From the NCBI GenBank assembly GCA_016198885.1, contig JACQHV010000047.1:1-7307 (forward strand): a stretch of DNA of 7,307 bases. Reading direction: 5' to 3'. Below, piece by piece: positions 1 through 6,772 of this stretch; position 1 is the first letter of the stretch, and each line of letters opens with the position of its first letter. The notes beneath the pieces were generated by a model. The model was not told the DNA's origin and did no database searches. It worked only from the letters and a program-made list of their open reading frames with translations. Source of the stretch: Gammaproteobacteria bacterium (GTDB taxonomy: Bacteria > Pseudomonadota > Gammaproteobacteria > Eutrophobiales > Eutrophobiaceae). A program made the translations under genes and the position numbers.

Positions 1-50
1 ACTCTACCTCCTCCATCCATGGAGTCGTACCAGACTGAGCTACACCCCGA
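1..50 (-). tRNA. tRNA-Pro-like gene, 5' part only, with an enlarged D-loop; runs off the window edge
   Basis: Read on the minus strand from 50 downwards, the sequence after one leading T gives an acceptor strand CGGGGTG, then TA, the D-stem GCTC and the start of a D-loop (AGTCTGGTA). This is the usual start of a gammaproteobacterial tRNA-Pro. Instead of closing at once with GAGC/GAGT, it continues with about 23 extra bases containing the palindrome CTCCATGGATGGAG, a second GGTA, and then GAGT at 4-1, which could close the D-stem with one G-U pair. The anticodon arm and 3' half lie outside the window, so I cannot tell an intact gene with an odd insertion from a pseudogene, and the proline identity rests on the acceptor strand only. 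It lies downstream of ispB on the same strand. Confidence 0.5.
35..50 (-). repeat. 16-bp direct repeat, copy A (tRNA-Pro 5' end)
   Basis: The 16 bases TCGGGGTGTAGCTCAG (minus strand) recur exactly at 510-525 in the same orientation, 475 bp away. They match the acceptor and D-stem start of tRNA-Pro. This copy keeps a further tRNA-like stretch (TCTGGTA) beyond the repeat, so it is the better candidate for the working gene end. Confidence 0.75.
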
Positions 51-64
51 CTTGTTTATAAATC

Positions 65-70
65 ATTATA
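65..70 (-). promoter_or_regulatory. possible -10 box (TATAAT) ahead of the tRNA-Pro-like gene
   Basis: The minus strand shows a perfect TATAAT about 14 bases before the tRNA-like 5' end at 50, a plausible place for a tRNA promoter with a short leader. The hexamer 17 bases upstream (TTAATG) matches the -35 consensus poorly. The region is also AT-rich, so a chance match is possible. Confidence 0.35.
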
Positions 71-115
71 AAAGGTAAAACCTTTTACATTAAATTATGT
101 GACAGGATTTACTCC

Positions 116-193
116 GGGTATCCATTACTCCCTTCCTGCGCTTTACAATCCTGTATGCTTGGAAGGCGGGGGTTGTCCATCCCTGTACAACCC
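116..193 (-). repeat. cluster of three small hairpins with GGAT in the loop
   Basis: On the minus strand there are three stem-loops in a row: 170-193 (7-bp stem GGGTTGT/ACAACCC, loop ACAGGGATGG), 144-155 (TACA-GGAT-TGTA) and 116-132 (GGG..TA/TACCC with loop ATGGA and a 2-base bulge). Two more of the same style lie at 307-319 (GGCC-GGGAT-GGCC) and 11-24 (CTCC-ATGGAT-GGAG). The stems differ in sequence while the loop word GGAT is kept, which suggests a repeat family with compensating stem changes. That last point is inference. Confidence 0.45.
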
Positions 194-202
194 GTTCTCC
201 GG

Positions 203-227
203 GTAAAAGGTTCACTAGACCTTTTAC
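203..227. repeat. inverted repeat GTAAAAGG / CCTTTTAC
   Basis: A perfect 8-bp stem (203-210 with 220-227) encloses a 9-base loop. An outer CCGG/CCGG pair (199-202 and 232-235) extends it across a 4-base bulge. A related hairpin, AAAAGG-taaaa-CCTTTT, lies at 70-86 and shares the word CCTTTTAC (81-88). Confidence 0.5.
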
Positions 228-374
228 TAATCCGGCTCACCCCCGACTTTGATAAACCGTATTGGCTGATTAATTTCCATGCCGTAACAACCACAGCCCT
301 AAGCTTGGCCATCCCGGCCTCGCTAATGGCACGGGTTTGAACTTTATCGCTGCGCAATCCCTGCTTCGCTCAAA

Positions 375-435
375 GTCCAGCCACTACTTCCGTATAGTGT
401 CGCTCACTGGACTGCGAACATTTACCGGATGTTCG
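375..435. other. two adjacent stem-loops in the non-coding region
   Basis: GTCCAG (375-380) pairs with CTGGAC (407-412) and encloses an inner stem CACTA/TAGTG (382-386 with 395-399). Immediately after it, CGAACAT (415-421) pairs with ATGTTCG (429-435). With the terminator-like hairpin at 464-505 this makes a compact structured block that could be part of a small RNA. No promoter or known RNA family is recognised. Confidence 0.35.
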
Positions 436-463
436 GTTCCAGTTCGCCCTGTCCAAACCGCTC

Positions 464-505
464 GCAGGAAAAAAGACATGTTAAATGTCTTTTTCTTTTT
501 CCTGC
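464..505 (-). terminator. A/T-tract hairpin, probable intrinsic terminator after ispB (possibly bidirectional)
   Basis: On the plus strand the left arm GCAGGAAAAAAGACAT (464-479) pairs with a right arm ATGTCT...CCTGC (485-505) around a 5-base loop. The right arm carries five extra T-rich bases that would bulge. Read from ispB on the minus strand, the hairpin also has a T-run in its descending arm (CTTTTTTCC), so termination is plausible in either direction. It lies about 30 bp past the ispB stop. Confidence 0.5.
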
Positions 506-509
506 TCGC

Positions 510-525
510 CTGAGCTACACCCCGA
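510..525 (-). repeat. 16-bp direct repeat, copy B (tRNA-Pro 5' end fragment)
   Basis: This is an exact copy of the 16 bases at 35-50, located 10 bp past the ispB stop codon. Beyond the repeat the sequence turns at once into GCGAGCAGG and the terminator-like hairpin, with no further tRNA similarity, so this copy is a truncated remnant. Confidence 0.7.
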
Positions 526-535
526 AGTGTGGCAT

Positions 536-1600
536 TTAAAAATTTCTTTCGACTGAAAACTGCGCCAGAGCAATCATGGCCTCCAGATAAACAGAAGGCG
601 ACAGATATTGAAGCGCTGCGATGGCCTTGTCTGCCTCTTGACGGGCAAGGCTGGCAGTGTACGCAATGGCACCTGTCGTTTCAATGGCCTCGCGGATTTC
701 CCTGATATTGTCAAGACCACCATTTTCAATCGCTCTTTTAATAACCCTGGATTGATCTTCCATGCCATTCCACATGGCGTAAAGCAGCGGTAAGGTTGGT
801 TTGCCTTCAGCAAGATCATCACCGATATTTTTGCCAAGCTCCGAGCTTGAGGCGCTGTAATCCAGTACATCATCGACAAGCTGGTATGCTGTGCCGAGAT
901 GGGCTCCGTAGGTGCCCAGGGCCTGTTCATCCTGTTCAGGGCGGTTACAAATTACGGCCCCGAGTTGACCGGCGGCTTCAAATAATTTCGCCGTTTTGTT
1001 ACGGATGACTTCGAGGTAGCGGAACTCGGTCGTTTCCGGATCATGGCGGTTCAGTAATTGCAGGACCTCTCCTTCTGCGATGATATTGGTGGCATTGGAA
1101 AGGATCTCCATTACACGCATAGAATTCGTGTCCACCATCATCTGGAAGGCCCGGGAATATAGAAAATCACCGACCAGCACACTGGCCTCGTTGCCCCAGC
1201 GCTGGTTGGCAGTGGCCCGTCCACGTCGCAGTTTGGAGGCGTCGACCACATCATCATGTAACAAGGTCGCAGTATGTATAAATTCAATAATGGCAGCGAG
1301 ATTGATGTGCTGTGTCCCGGAATAATTAAAGTGCCGCGCAACCAGAAGTAAAAGAGCAGGCCGCAGGCGTTTCCCGCCGCTATTAACGATATAATTACCC
1401 AGTTGATCAATCAGACTTACATCAGAATACAGACGCTGGTGTATCAGCTGATCCATCCTGTGCATATCCTCCGCAATAAGGTTACGCAGTGTCTGGAAGT
1501 CCAGCTCCGGAGTTTTTGGTATGGCAGATTTTGTCGGTTTCACTATGCTGATGCTTGATGGTTCCGGGGGGTTATGGCATTTTGCCAATACCGGGCCCAT
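536..1600 (-). CDS. ispB: octaprenyl diphosphate synthase (trans-polyprenyl synthase)
   Basis: This enzyme extends farnesyl diphosphate with isopentenyl diphosphate to make the long prenyl tail of ubiquinone and menaquinone. The 354-residue product shows the full trans-prenyltransferase signature: GGKRLRP (75-81), first Asp-rich motif DDVVD (116-120) followed by RRG, GEVLQL (177-182), KTA (202-204), second Asp-rich motif DDVLD (243-247) and GDDLAEGKPTLP (260-271). The Asp motifs bind the Mg-diphosphates. Small residues (Ala, Thr) just before DDVVD fit a long-chain synthase. From about residue 34 it aligns with E. coli IspB (323 aa), so the first ~30 residues are extra. The ATG at 1600 lacks a clear Shine-Dalgarno, and an in-frame GTG 19 codons in (VKPTKS...) is an alternative start. 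It is divergent from rplU, the classic gammaproteobacterial arrangement. Product length (C40 or other) cannot be fixed from sequence alone. Confidence 0.95.
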   Translation of the reverse strand: MGPVLAKCHNPPEPSSISIVKPTKSAIPKTPELDFQTLRNLIAEDMHRMDQLIHQRLYSDVSLIDQLGNYIVNSGGKRLRPALLLLVARHFNYSGTQHINLAAIIEFIHTATLLHDDVVDASKLRRGRATANQRWGNEASVLVGDFLYSRAFQMMVDTNSMRVMEILSNATNIIAEGEVLQLLNRHDPETTEFRYLEVIRNKTAKLFEAAGQLGAVICNRPEQDEQALGTYGAHLGTAYQLVDDVLDYSASSSELGKNIGDDLAEGKPTLPLLYAMWNGMEDQSRVIKRAIENGGLDNIREIREAIETTGAIAYTASLARQEADKAIAALQYLSPSVYLEAMIALAQFSVERNF

Positions 1601-1632
1601 ATTACCAAGAAAACAGCTGAAATAGAGGTTTC

Positions 1633-1648
1633 ATGCTTGTATAAGCAT
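1633..1648. promoter_or_regulatory. perfect inverted repeat overlapping the rplU -35 region
   Basis: ATGCTT (1633-1638) and AAGCAT (1643-1648) form a perfect 6-bp inverted repeat around GTAT. It covers the proposed -35 box and sits in the divergent ispB/rplU spacer, where a dimeric regulator could affect both genes. The site is short, so chance is possible. Confidence 0.3.
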
Positions 1649-1665
1649 AGCGAATTCCTTAGAAT
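1637..1665 (+). promoter_or_regulatory. sigma-70-type promoter of rplU-rpmA
   Basis: The -35 box is TTGTAT (1637-1642), the spacer is exactly 17 bp and the -10 box is TAGAAT (1660-1665). The next bases are GC-rich (CTGCGCCC), a discriminator typical of ribosomal promoters under stringent or growth-rate control. The start point would be near 1672, giving a leader of about 47 bases. Confidence 0.65.
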
Positions 1666-1718
1666 CTGCGCCCTTTGATAGTTTAAGATCGAAATTTGGC
1701 AGCTCTGGAGATGCTTTA

Positions 1719-2033
1719 ATGTATGCGGTGATTAAGACCGGCGGCAAACAATACAAGGTTGAGCCCGGCGATACGCTCAAGGTTGAAAAACTCGATGCCG
1801 AGGAAGGCAAGACCATCAAGATTTCTGATGTGCTCATGGTGGTTGATGGTGACAAAGTGACCGTCGGCACGCCCTATGTAAAAGGAACAACCGTTTCTGC
1901 CAAGGTTAATGCACACGGCCGCGGCGACAAGATTAATATTATCAAGTTCATCCGGCGCAAACATCATCGCAGACAAATGGGCCATCGCCAGGCCTATACC
2001 GAACTGTCCATTCTGGATATCAAAACGAAATAG
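1719..2033 (+). CDS. rplU: 50S ribosomal protein L21
   Basis: L21 is a structural protein of the large ribosomal subunit that binds 23S rRNA. The 104-residue product is almost the same length as E. coli L21 (103 aa). It opens with [18 protein letters not shown] and carries the typical basic block [20 protein letters not shown] near residues 66-85, followed by [17 protein letters not shown] (1707-1710) lies 8 bases before the ATG, supporting this start. It is first in the rplU-rpmA unit, driven by the promoter at 1637-1665, and rpmA follows after 19 bp. Nothing is unusual about it. Confidence 0.98.
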   Translation: MYAVIKTGGKQYKVEPGDTLKVEKLDAEEGKTIKISDVLMVVDGDKVTVGTPYVKGTTVSAKVNAHGRGDKINIIKFIRRKHHRRQMGHRQAYTELSILDIKTK

Positions 2034-2052
2034 GTAACCTCCGGAAAGAAAT

Positions 2053-2310
2053 ATGGCACATAAAAAAGCGGGCGGCAGTTCACGAAATGGCCGGGATTCC
2101 CATTCCAAACGTTTGGGCGTCAAGCGTTATGGTGGTGAGAATGTATTGGCCGGCAATATACTTGTCAGACAGCGCGGCACACAATTTCATGCAGGAATCA
2201 ATGTGGGGTGTGGTACTGACCATACTTTGTATGCCAGGTTAGATGGCAAGGTGGTTTTTGAACAGAAGGGCCCGAAGAACAGGACATTCGTAAGTGTGGT
2301 TGCGGGTTAA
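2053..2310 (+). CDS. rpmA: 50S ribosomal protein L27
   Basis: L27 sits at the peptidyl-transferase side of the large subunit, and its flexible N-terminus reaches toward the P-site tRNA. The 85-residue product begins [16 protein letters not shown] directly, without the cleaved N-terminal extension found in Firmicutes. It continues with the conserved [22 protein letters not shown] and [16 protein letters not shown]. The ribosome binding site is modest (GGAAAG, 2043-2048). It is 19 bp from rplU and almost certainly co-transcribed with it. A strong intrinsic terminator follows 27 bp after the stop. Confidence 0.98.
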   Translation: MAHKKAGGSSRNGRDSHSKRLGVKRYGGENVLAGNILVRQRGTQFHAGINVGCGTDHTLYARLDGKVVFEQKGPKNRTFVSVVAG

Positions 2311-2337
2311 TCAGCCGTATTAAAGAGTTTATTAATG

Positions 2338-2361
2338 AAACCCCGCCACTGGCGGGGTTTT
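2338..2361 (+). terminator. intrinsic terminator of rplU-rpmA
   Basis: A perfect 10-bp stem AAACCCCGCC / GGCGGGGTTT with a 3-base loop (ACT) ends in four Ts and lies 27 bp after the rpmA stop. This is a textbook rho-independent terminator, and the A-run on the other side would let it work on the minus strand too. Confidence 0.9.
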
Positions 2362-2372
2362 GATTTAATATG

Positions 2373-2405
2373 CTTTGAAAAAGTCGTCCCTGACATTTTT
2401 CAGAG
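2373..2405 (+). other. stem-loop H2 in the rpmA-obgE spacer
   Basis: CTTTGAAAAA (2373-2382) pairs with TTTTTCAGAG (2396-2405) in 10 bp with one G-U. GTC/GAC in the loop can extend the stem across a one-base bulge. Its right arm shares the exact 10-mer ACATTTTTCA with the left arm of the hairpin at 2440-2470, so the two could exchange partners. Confidence 0.45.
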
Positions 2406-2408
2406 GCG

Positions 2409-2436
2409 AAAAGCAAACAGTGTGATGTTTGCTTTT
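2409..2436 (+). terminator. A/T-flanked hairpin, second probable (bidirectional) terminator
   Basis: AAAAGCAAACA (2409-2419) and TGTTTGCTTTT (2426-2436) form a perfect 11-bp stem with a 6-base loop. The A-tract, short core and T-tract are the form of a bidirectional intrinsic terminator. The core is poor in GC, so it may terminate only partly. It could back up the terminator at 2338-2361 or attenuate transcription entering obgE. Confidence 0.55.
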
Positions 2437-2439
2437 CTA

Positions 2440-2470
2440 CATTTTTCAACTGAGAAGCAGTTGAAAAATG
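2440..2470 (+). other. perfect 13-bp inverted repeat before obgE
   Basis: CATTTTTCAACTG (2440-2452) and CAGTTGAAAAATG (2458-2470) are exact reverse complements around AGAAG. There is no T-run after it, so it is not a standard terminator. It may be an RNA leader hairpin or, as DNA, an operator for a dimeric regulator. It begins 3 bases after the preceding hairpin and directly abuts the next. Confidence 0.6.
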
Positions 2471-2490
2471 GCGGTATATCCTTATGCCGC
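2471..2490 (+). other. stem-loop H5 in the obgE leader
   Basis: GCGGTAT (2471-2477) pairs with ATGCCGC (2484-2490) in 7 bp with one G-U pair and a 6-base loop. It directly abuts the 13-bp inverted repeat before it. Confidence 0.4.
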
Positions 2491-2512
2491 ATCAACCAGC
2501 TACGGGCCACGA

Positions 2513-4696
<2,184 letters not shown>

Positions 4697-4780
4697 AAAT
4701 GAGTTATCGGGGATCATGGTTATGGAGTAATTCTATTTTTGTATCGTTGTGTTAGACCTTATTTAGTCCCTGGTCCTTGC

Positions 4781-5041
4781 TTAAAGGGCGCGAAGTTGTG
4801 CATTCAATTGACGTTTGTGACGCGCGGCCTTGTTTTTATGGATCAGCCCCTTGCTGGCCATGCGATCAATGACAGGCACCGCATCTTTAAATGCATTTGC
4901 CGCAGCTTCTTTATCTTTGGCTGCAATTGCAGTAGCCACCTTTTTCAGGTAGGTGCGCAGCATCGAACGATAGCTGGCATTGAGCTGCCGTCTTTTCGGG
5001 GCCTGTCGCGCACGTTTTTTTGCAGAAGCAATATTGGCCAA
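4781..5041 (-). CDS. rpsT: 30S ribosomal protein S20
   Basis: S20 is a small-subunit protein that binds 16S rRNA early in assembly. The 86-residue product matches E. coli S20 (87 aa) throughout, beginning [13 protein letters not shown] and ending with the conserved [19 protein letters not shown] (64-82). It is very basic and helical, as the family is. The start codon is TTG, preceded by GAGGAG 7 bases upstream. E. coli rpsT also starts with UUG, and there the weak codon is part of S20's control of its own translation, so the same control is likely here (inference). It is convergent with proB and divergent from murJ, with its own strong promoter. Confidence 0.97.
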   Translation of the reverse strand: MANIASAKKRARQAPKRRQLNASYRSMLRTYLKKVATAIAAKDKEAAANAFKDAVPVIDRMASKGLIHKNKAARHKRQLNAQLRAL

Positions 5042-5048
5042 AATTTTA

Positions 5049-5054
5049 CTCCTC
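5049..5054 (-). promoter_or_regulatory. ribosome binding site of rpsT
   Basis: GAGGAG on the minus strand ends 7 bases before the TTG at 5041. The strong site and good spacing settle the non-ATG start of rpsT. Confidence 0.85.
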
Positions 5055-5075
5055 TTAGTCTGTCAAAGGCGCGTC

Positions 5076-5104
5076 ACTATGCTGATCTTGGCGGTATTTG
5101 TCAA
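5076..5104 (-). promoter_or_regulatory. sigma-70 promoter of rpsT
   Basis: On the minus strand the -35 box is a perfect TTGACA (5099-5104), the spacer is 17 bp and the -10 box is CATAGT (5076-5081, 4 of 6). The bases after the -10 box are GACGCGCC, a GC-rich discriminator as in stringently controlled ribosomal promoters. The start point would be near 5069, giving a leader of about 27 bases. Confidence 0.75.
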
Positions 5105-5127
5105 TCCTTACAGGTGAATATGATATT
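5098..5127 (+). promoter_or_regulatory. possible murJ promoter sharing its -35 DNA with the rpsT promoter
   Basis: On the plus strand TTGTCA (5098-5103) is followed by GATATT (5122-5127) with an 18-bp spacer; TATGAT at 5119-5124 is a better hexamer but only 15 bp away. The -35 overlaps the rpsT -35 on the opposite strand. This is the best candidate I see, but it is weak. Confidence 0.3.
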
Positions 5128-5159
5128 CTTTGAAATCCAGTGAAAATCGTATAGCAAAC

Positions 5160-5180
5160 ATCCGGATAGCCGGATTTTCT
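5160..5180 (+). other. terminator-like hairpin in the murJ leader
   Basis: ATCCGG (5160-5165) pairs with CCGGAT (5170-5175) around the 4-base loop ATAG, and TTTCTTAT follows. It looks like a small intrinsic terminator about 30 bases before the murJ start. It could act as an attenuator, or its stem may simply be too short to stop transcription. Confidence 0.35.
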
Positions 5181-5208
5181 TATATATAACTTATGTGAAA
5201 GGCATGGT

Positions 5209-6753
5209 TTGACCAGCAAACTTATAAAATCGACACTCGTTGTCAGCACAATGGTCCTGATATCACGCGTATTTGGACTGGTCCGTGATATTGTCATTGC
5301 CCGTTATTTTGGGGCCGGGCCGGGCATGGATGCCTTTTTCATTGCATTCAAGATCCCCAACTATCTGCGACGTTTGTTTGGAGAGGGCGGATTCCCGCAG
5401 GCATTCGTCCCAATCCTCACAGAATACAAAACCAGACGCAATGATGATGTTCAGCAATTAATAGATCATGTTACCGGCACGCTCGGTTTCACATTGTTCG
5501 TTGTTACTGTCGTTGGTGTCATTGCCGCGCCCATTATCATCATGATCTTTGCGCCGGGTTTTATTGATCAAAAGGAGAAATATGATCTTGCAGTCACCAT
5601 GCTGAGAATTACCTTTCCCTACATATTGTTCATTTCTCTTACAGCGCTGGCAGGAGGAATCCTTAATACTTACGGGCGATTTGCGGTTCCTGCATTTACA
5701 CCGGTGTTATTCAATATATCAATGATTGTATGTGCAATATGGCTCGCCCCGAAGCTGGCACAACCGGTGGTTGCGCTGGCCTGGGGAGTATTTATTGCAG
5801 GTATCGTGCAACTCCTGTTGCAATTTCCATATTTAAAAGGTTTGCGATTATTTCCCAGACCAAAATTAAAACGCAGTCATGAAGGCGTCAGGAAAGTGGT
5901 TACGCAAATGATTCCAACATTGTTCGCCGTGTCAGTGTCCCAGATCAATCTGATTGTTGATATGTTAATCGCTTCATTCCTGGTTACCGGAAGCATTTCG
6001 TGGTTATATTATTCTGATCGACTGATGGAGTTTCCCCTGGGTGTTTTTGGGGTTGCACTTGCTACGGTAATTTTACCGAATCTTTCCGAAAAGCATGCGC
6101 AGGGATCAACTGAACATTTCAATCATATGCTGGATTGGGGTCTGCGCTGGACAATCCTGATTAGTGTGCCGGCGACTGCTGGTTTGATAATGCTCTCGGG
6201 GCCATTGATGATCACTATTTTCCATTATGGTGAATTTAACCTGAATGATGTGGAAATGGCAGGCAGGAGTCTGATCAGTTATGCCATTGGCCTTTCCGGG
6301 TTCATATTAATCAAGATTCTTTCAACCGGATTTTTTTCGAGGCAGGATACCAGAACACCGGTAAAAGCAGGCGTTATCGCCATGTTATCTAATATCATTC
6401 TGAGTCTGATGCTTGTTGTTCCTCTGGCGCATGCCGGCCTGGCACTGGCCACATCCCTTGCTGCATTTATAAATTCAGGCACACTTTATTTTTATTTACG
6501 CAGGAAGGCGATATATCAAATTGAGGATGGATGGGGAATATTTTTAATCAGAATTCTGGTGGCCTGCACAGCGATGAGCCTCATATTATACTTTTTCGCT
6601 GCGGCAACAGAGGACTGGATACAATGGAGTGCATATTTCCGCGCACTGCATCTTGGCTTCCTGATATTTCTGGGAGCCATGACCTATTTCGCCGTTCTGT
6701 GGATCAGCGGGTTGCGCCTGAATGACATGTTAATGGATGTCCAACGGGTTTAA
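5209..6753 (+). CDS. murJ: lipid II flippase MurJ (MviN family)
   Basis: MurJ moves the lipid-linked peptidoglycan precursor lipid II across the inner membrane. The 514-residue product matches E. coli MurJ (511 aa) along its length and is highly hydrophobic, consistent with the family's 14 membrane helices. Charged residues of the central cavity are kept: R20 (SRVFG), R26 (VRD), D41 (MDAFF), the R54-R55 pair (NYLRR), and D270-R271 in WLYYSDRLMEFP. The FGAG and EGGFPQAFVP signatures are also present. The start is a TTG: AAAGG (5198-5202) lies 6 bases before it and there is no in-frame ATG or GTG upstream after the stop at 5167. An ATG at 5204 is out of frame and closes after two codons. Divergent from rpsT; ribF follows within 20 bp. 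Confidence 0.95.
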   Translation: MTSKLIKSTLVVSTMVLISRVFGLVRDIVIARYFGAGPGMDAFFIAFKIPNYLRRLFGEGGFPQAFVPILTEYKTRRNDDVQQLIDHVTGTLGFTLFVVTVVGVIAAPIIIMIFAPGFIDQKEKYDLAVTMLRITFPYILFISLTALAGGILNTYGRFAVPAFTPVLFNISMIVCAIWLAPKLAQPVVALAWGVFIAGIVQLLLQFPYLKGLRLFPRPKLKRSHEGVRKVVTQMIPTLFAVSVSQINLIVDMLIASFLVTGSISWLYYSDRLMEFPLGVFGVALATVILPNLSEKHAQGSTEHFNHMLDWGLRWTILISVPATAGLIMLSGPLMITIFHYGEFNLNDVEMAGRSLISYAIGLSGFILIKILSTGFFSRQDTRTPVKAGVIAMLSNIILSLMLVVPLAHAGLALATSLAAFINSGTLYFYLRRKAIYQIEDGWGIFLIRILVACTAMSLILYFFAAATEDWIQWSAYFRALHLGFLIFLGAMTYFAVLWISGLRLNDMLMDVQRV

Positions 6754-6772
6754 TATTGCGCATAACACTTCA

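Larger units (their letters stand above)
51..509. other. hairpin-rich non-coding DNA between two tRNA 5' ends
   Basis: I see no credible protein gene in these ~460 bases. Open frames of 61 codons (plus, 155-340) and 82 codons (minus, 109-357) exist, but they lack a ribosome binding site, recognisable motifs and the composition of the neighbouring genes. What the stretch does hold is many short stem-loops: 70-86, 116-132, 144-155, 170-193, 203-227, 307-319, 375-412, 415-435 and 464-505. Flanked by 16-bp copies of a tRNA 5' end, it could be a small non-autonomous insertion, a decayed remnant of a larger element, or a cluster of dispersed palindromic repeats. No transposase, integrase or long terminal inverted repeats are visible. 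Confidence 0.6.

Noticed and set aside
155..340. 61-codon open frame on the plus strand
   Set aside because: It overlaps the antisense frame, has no start signal and no familiar protein features.
109..357. 82-codon open frame on the minus strand
   Set aside because: It has no ribosome binding site or recognisable motif, overlaps several hairpins, and sits in DNA that looks like non-coding repeats.
4697..4780. Intrinsic terminator in the convergent proB/rpsT junction
   Set aside because: The only clear hairpin (4682-4703) has no T-run, and the GGACC/GGTCT pairing near rpsT is only 5 bp with a long loop.
4739..5143. 134-codon open frame antisense to rpsT
   Set aside because: S20 on the other strand is unmistakable; this is its shadow, extended into the promoter region.
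5204..5212. ATG-Val-stop as a real upstream leader peptide of murJ
   Set aside because: The ATG lies one base from the AAAGG site, too near for normal initiation; the spacing fits the TTG of murJ instead.
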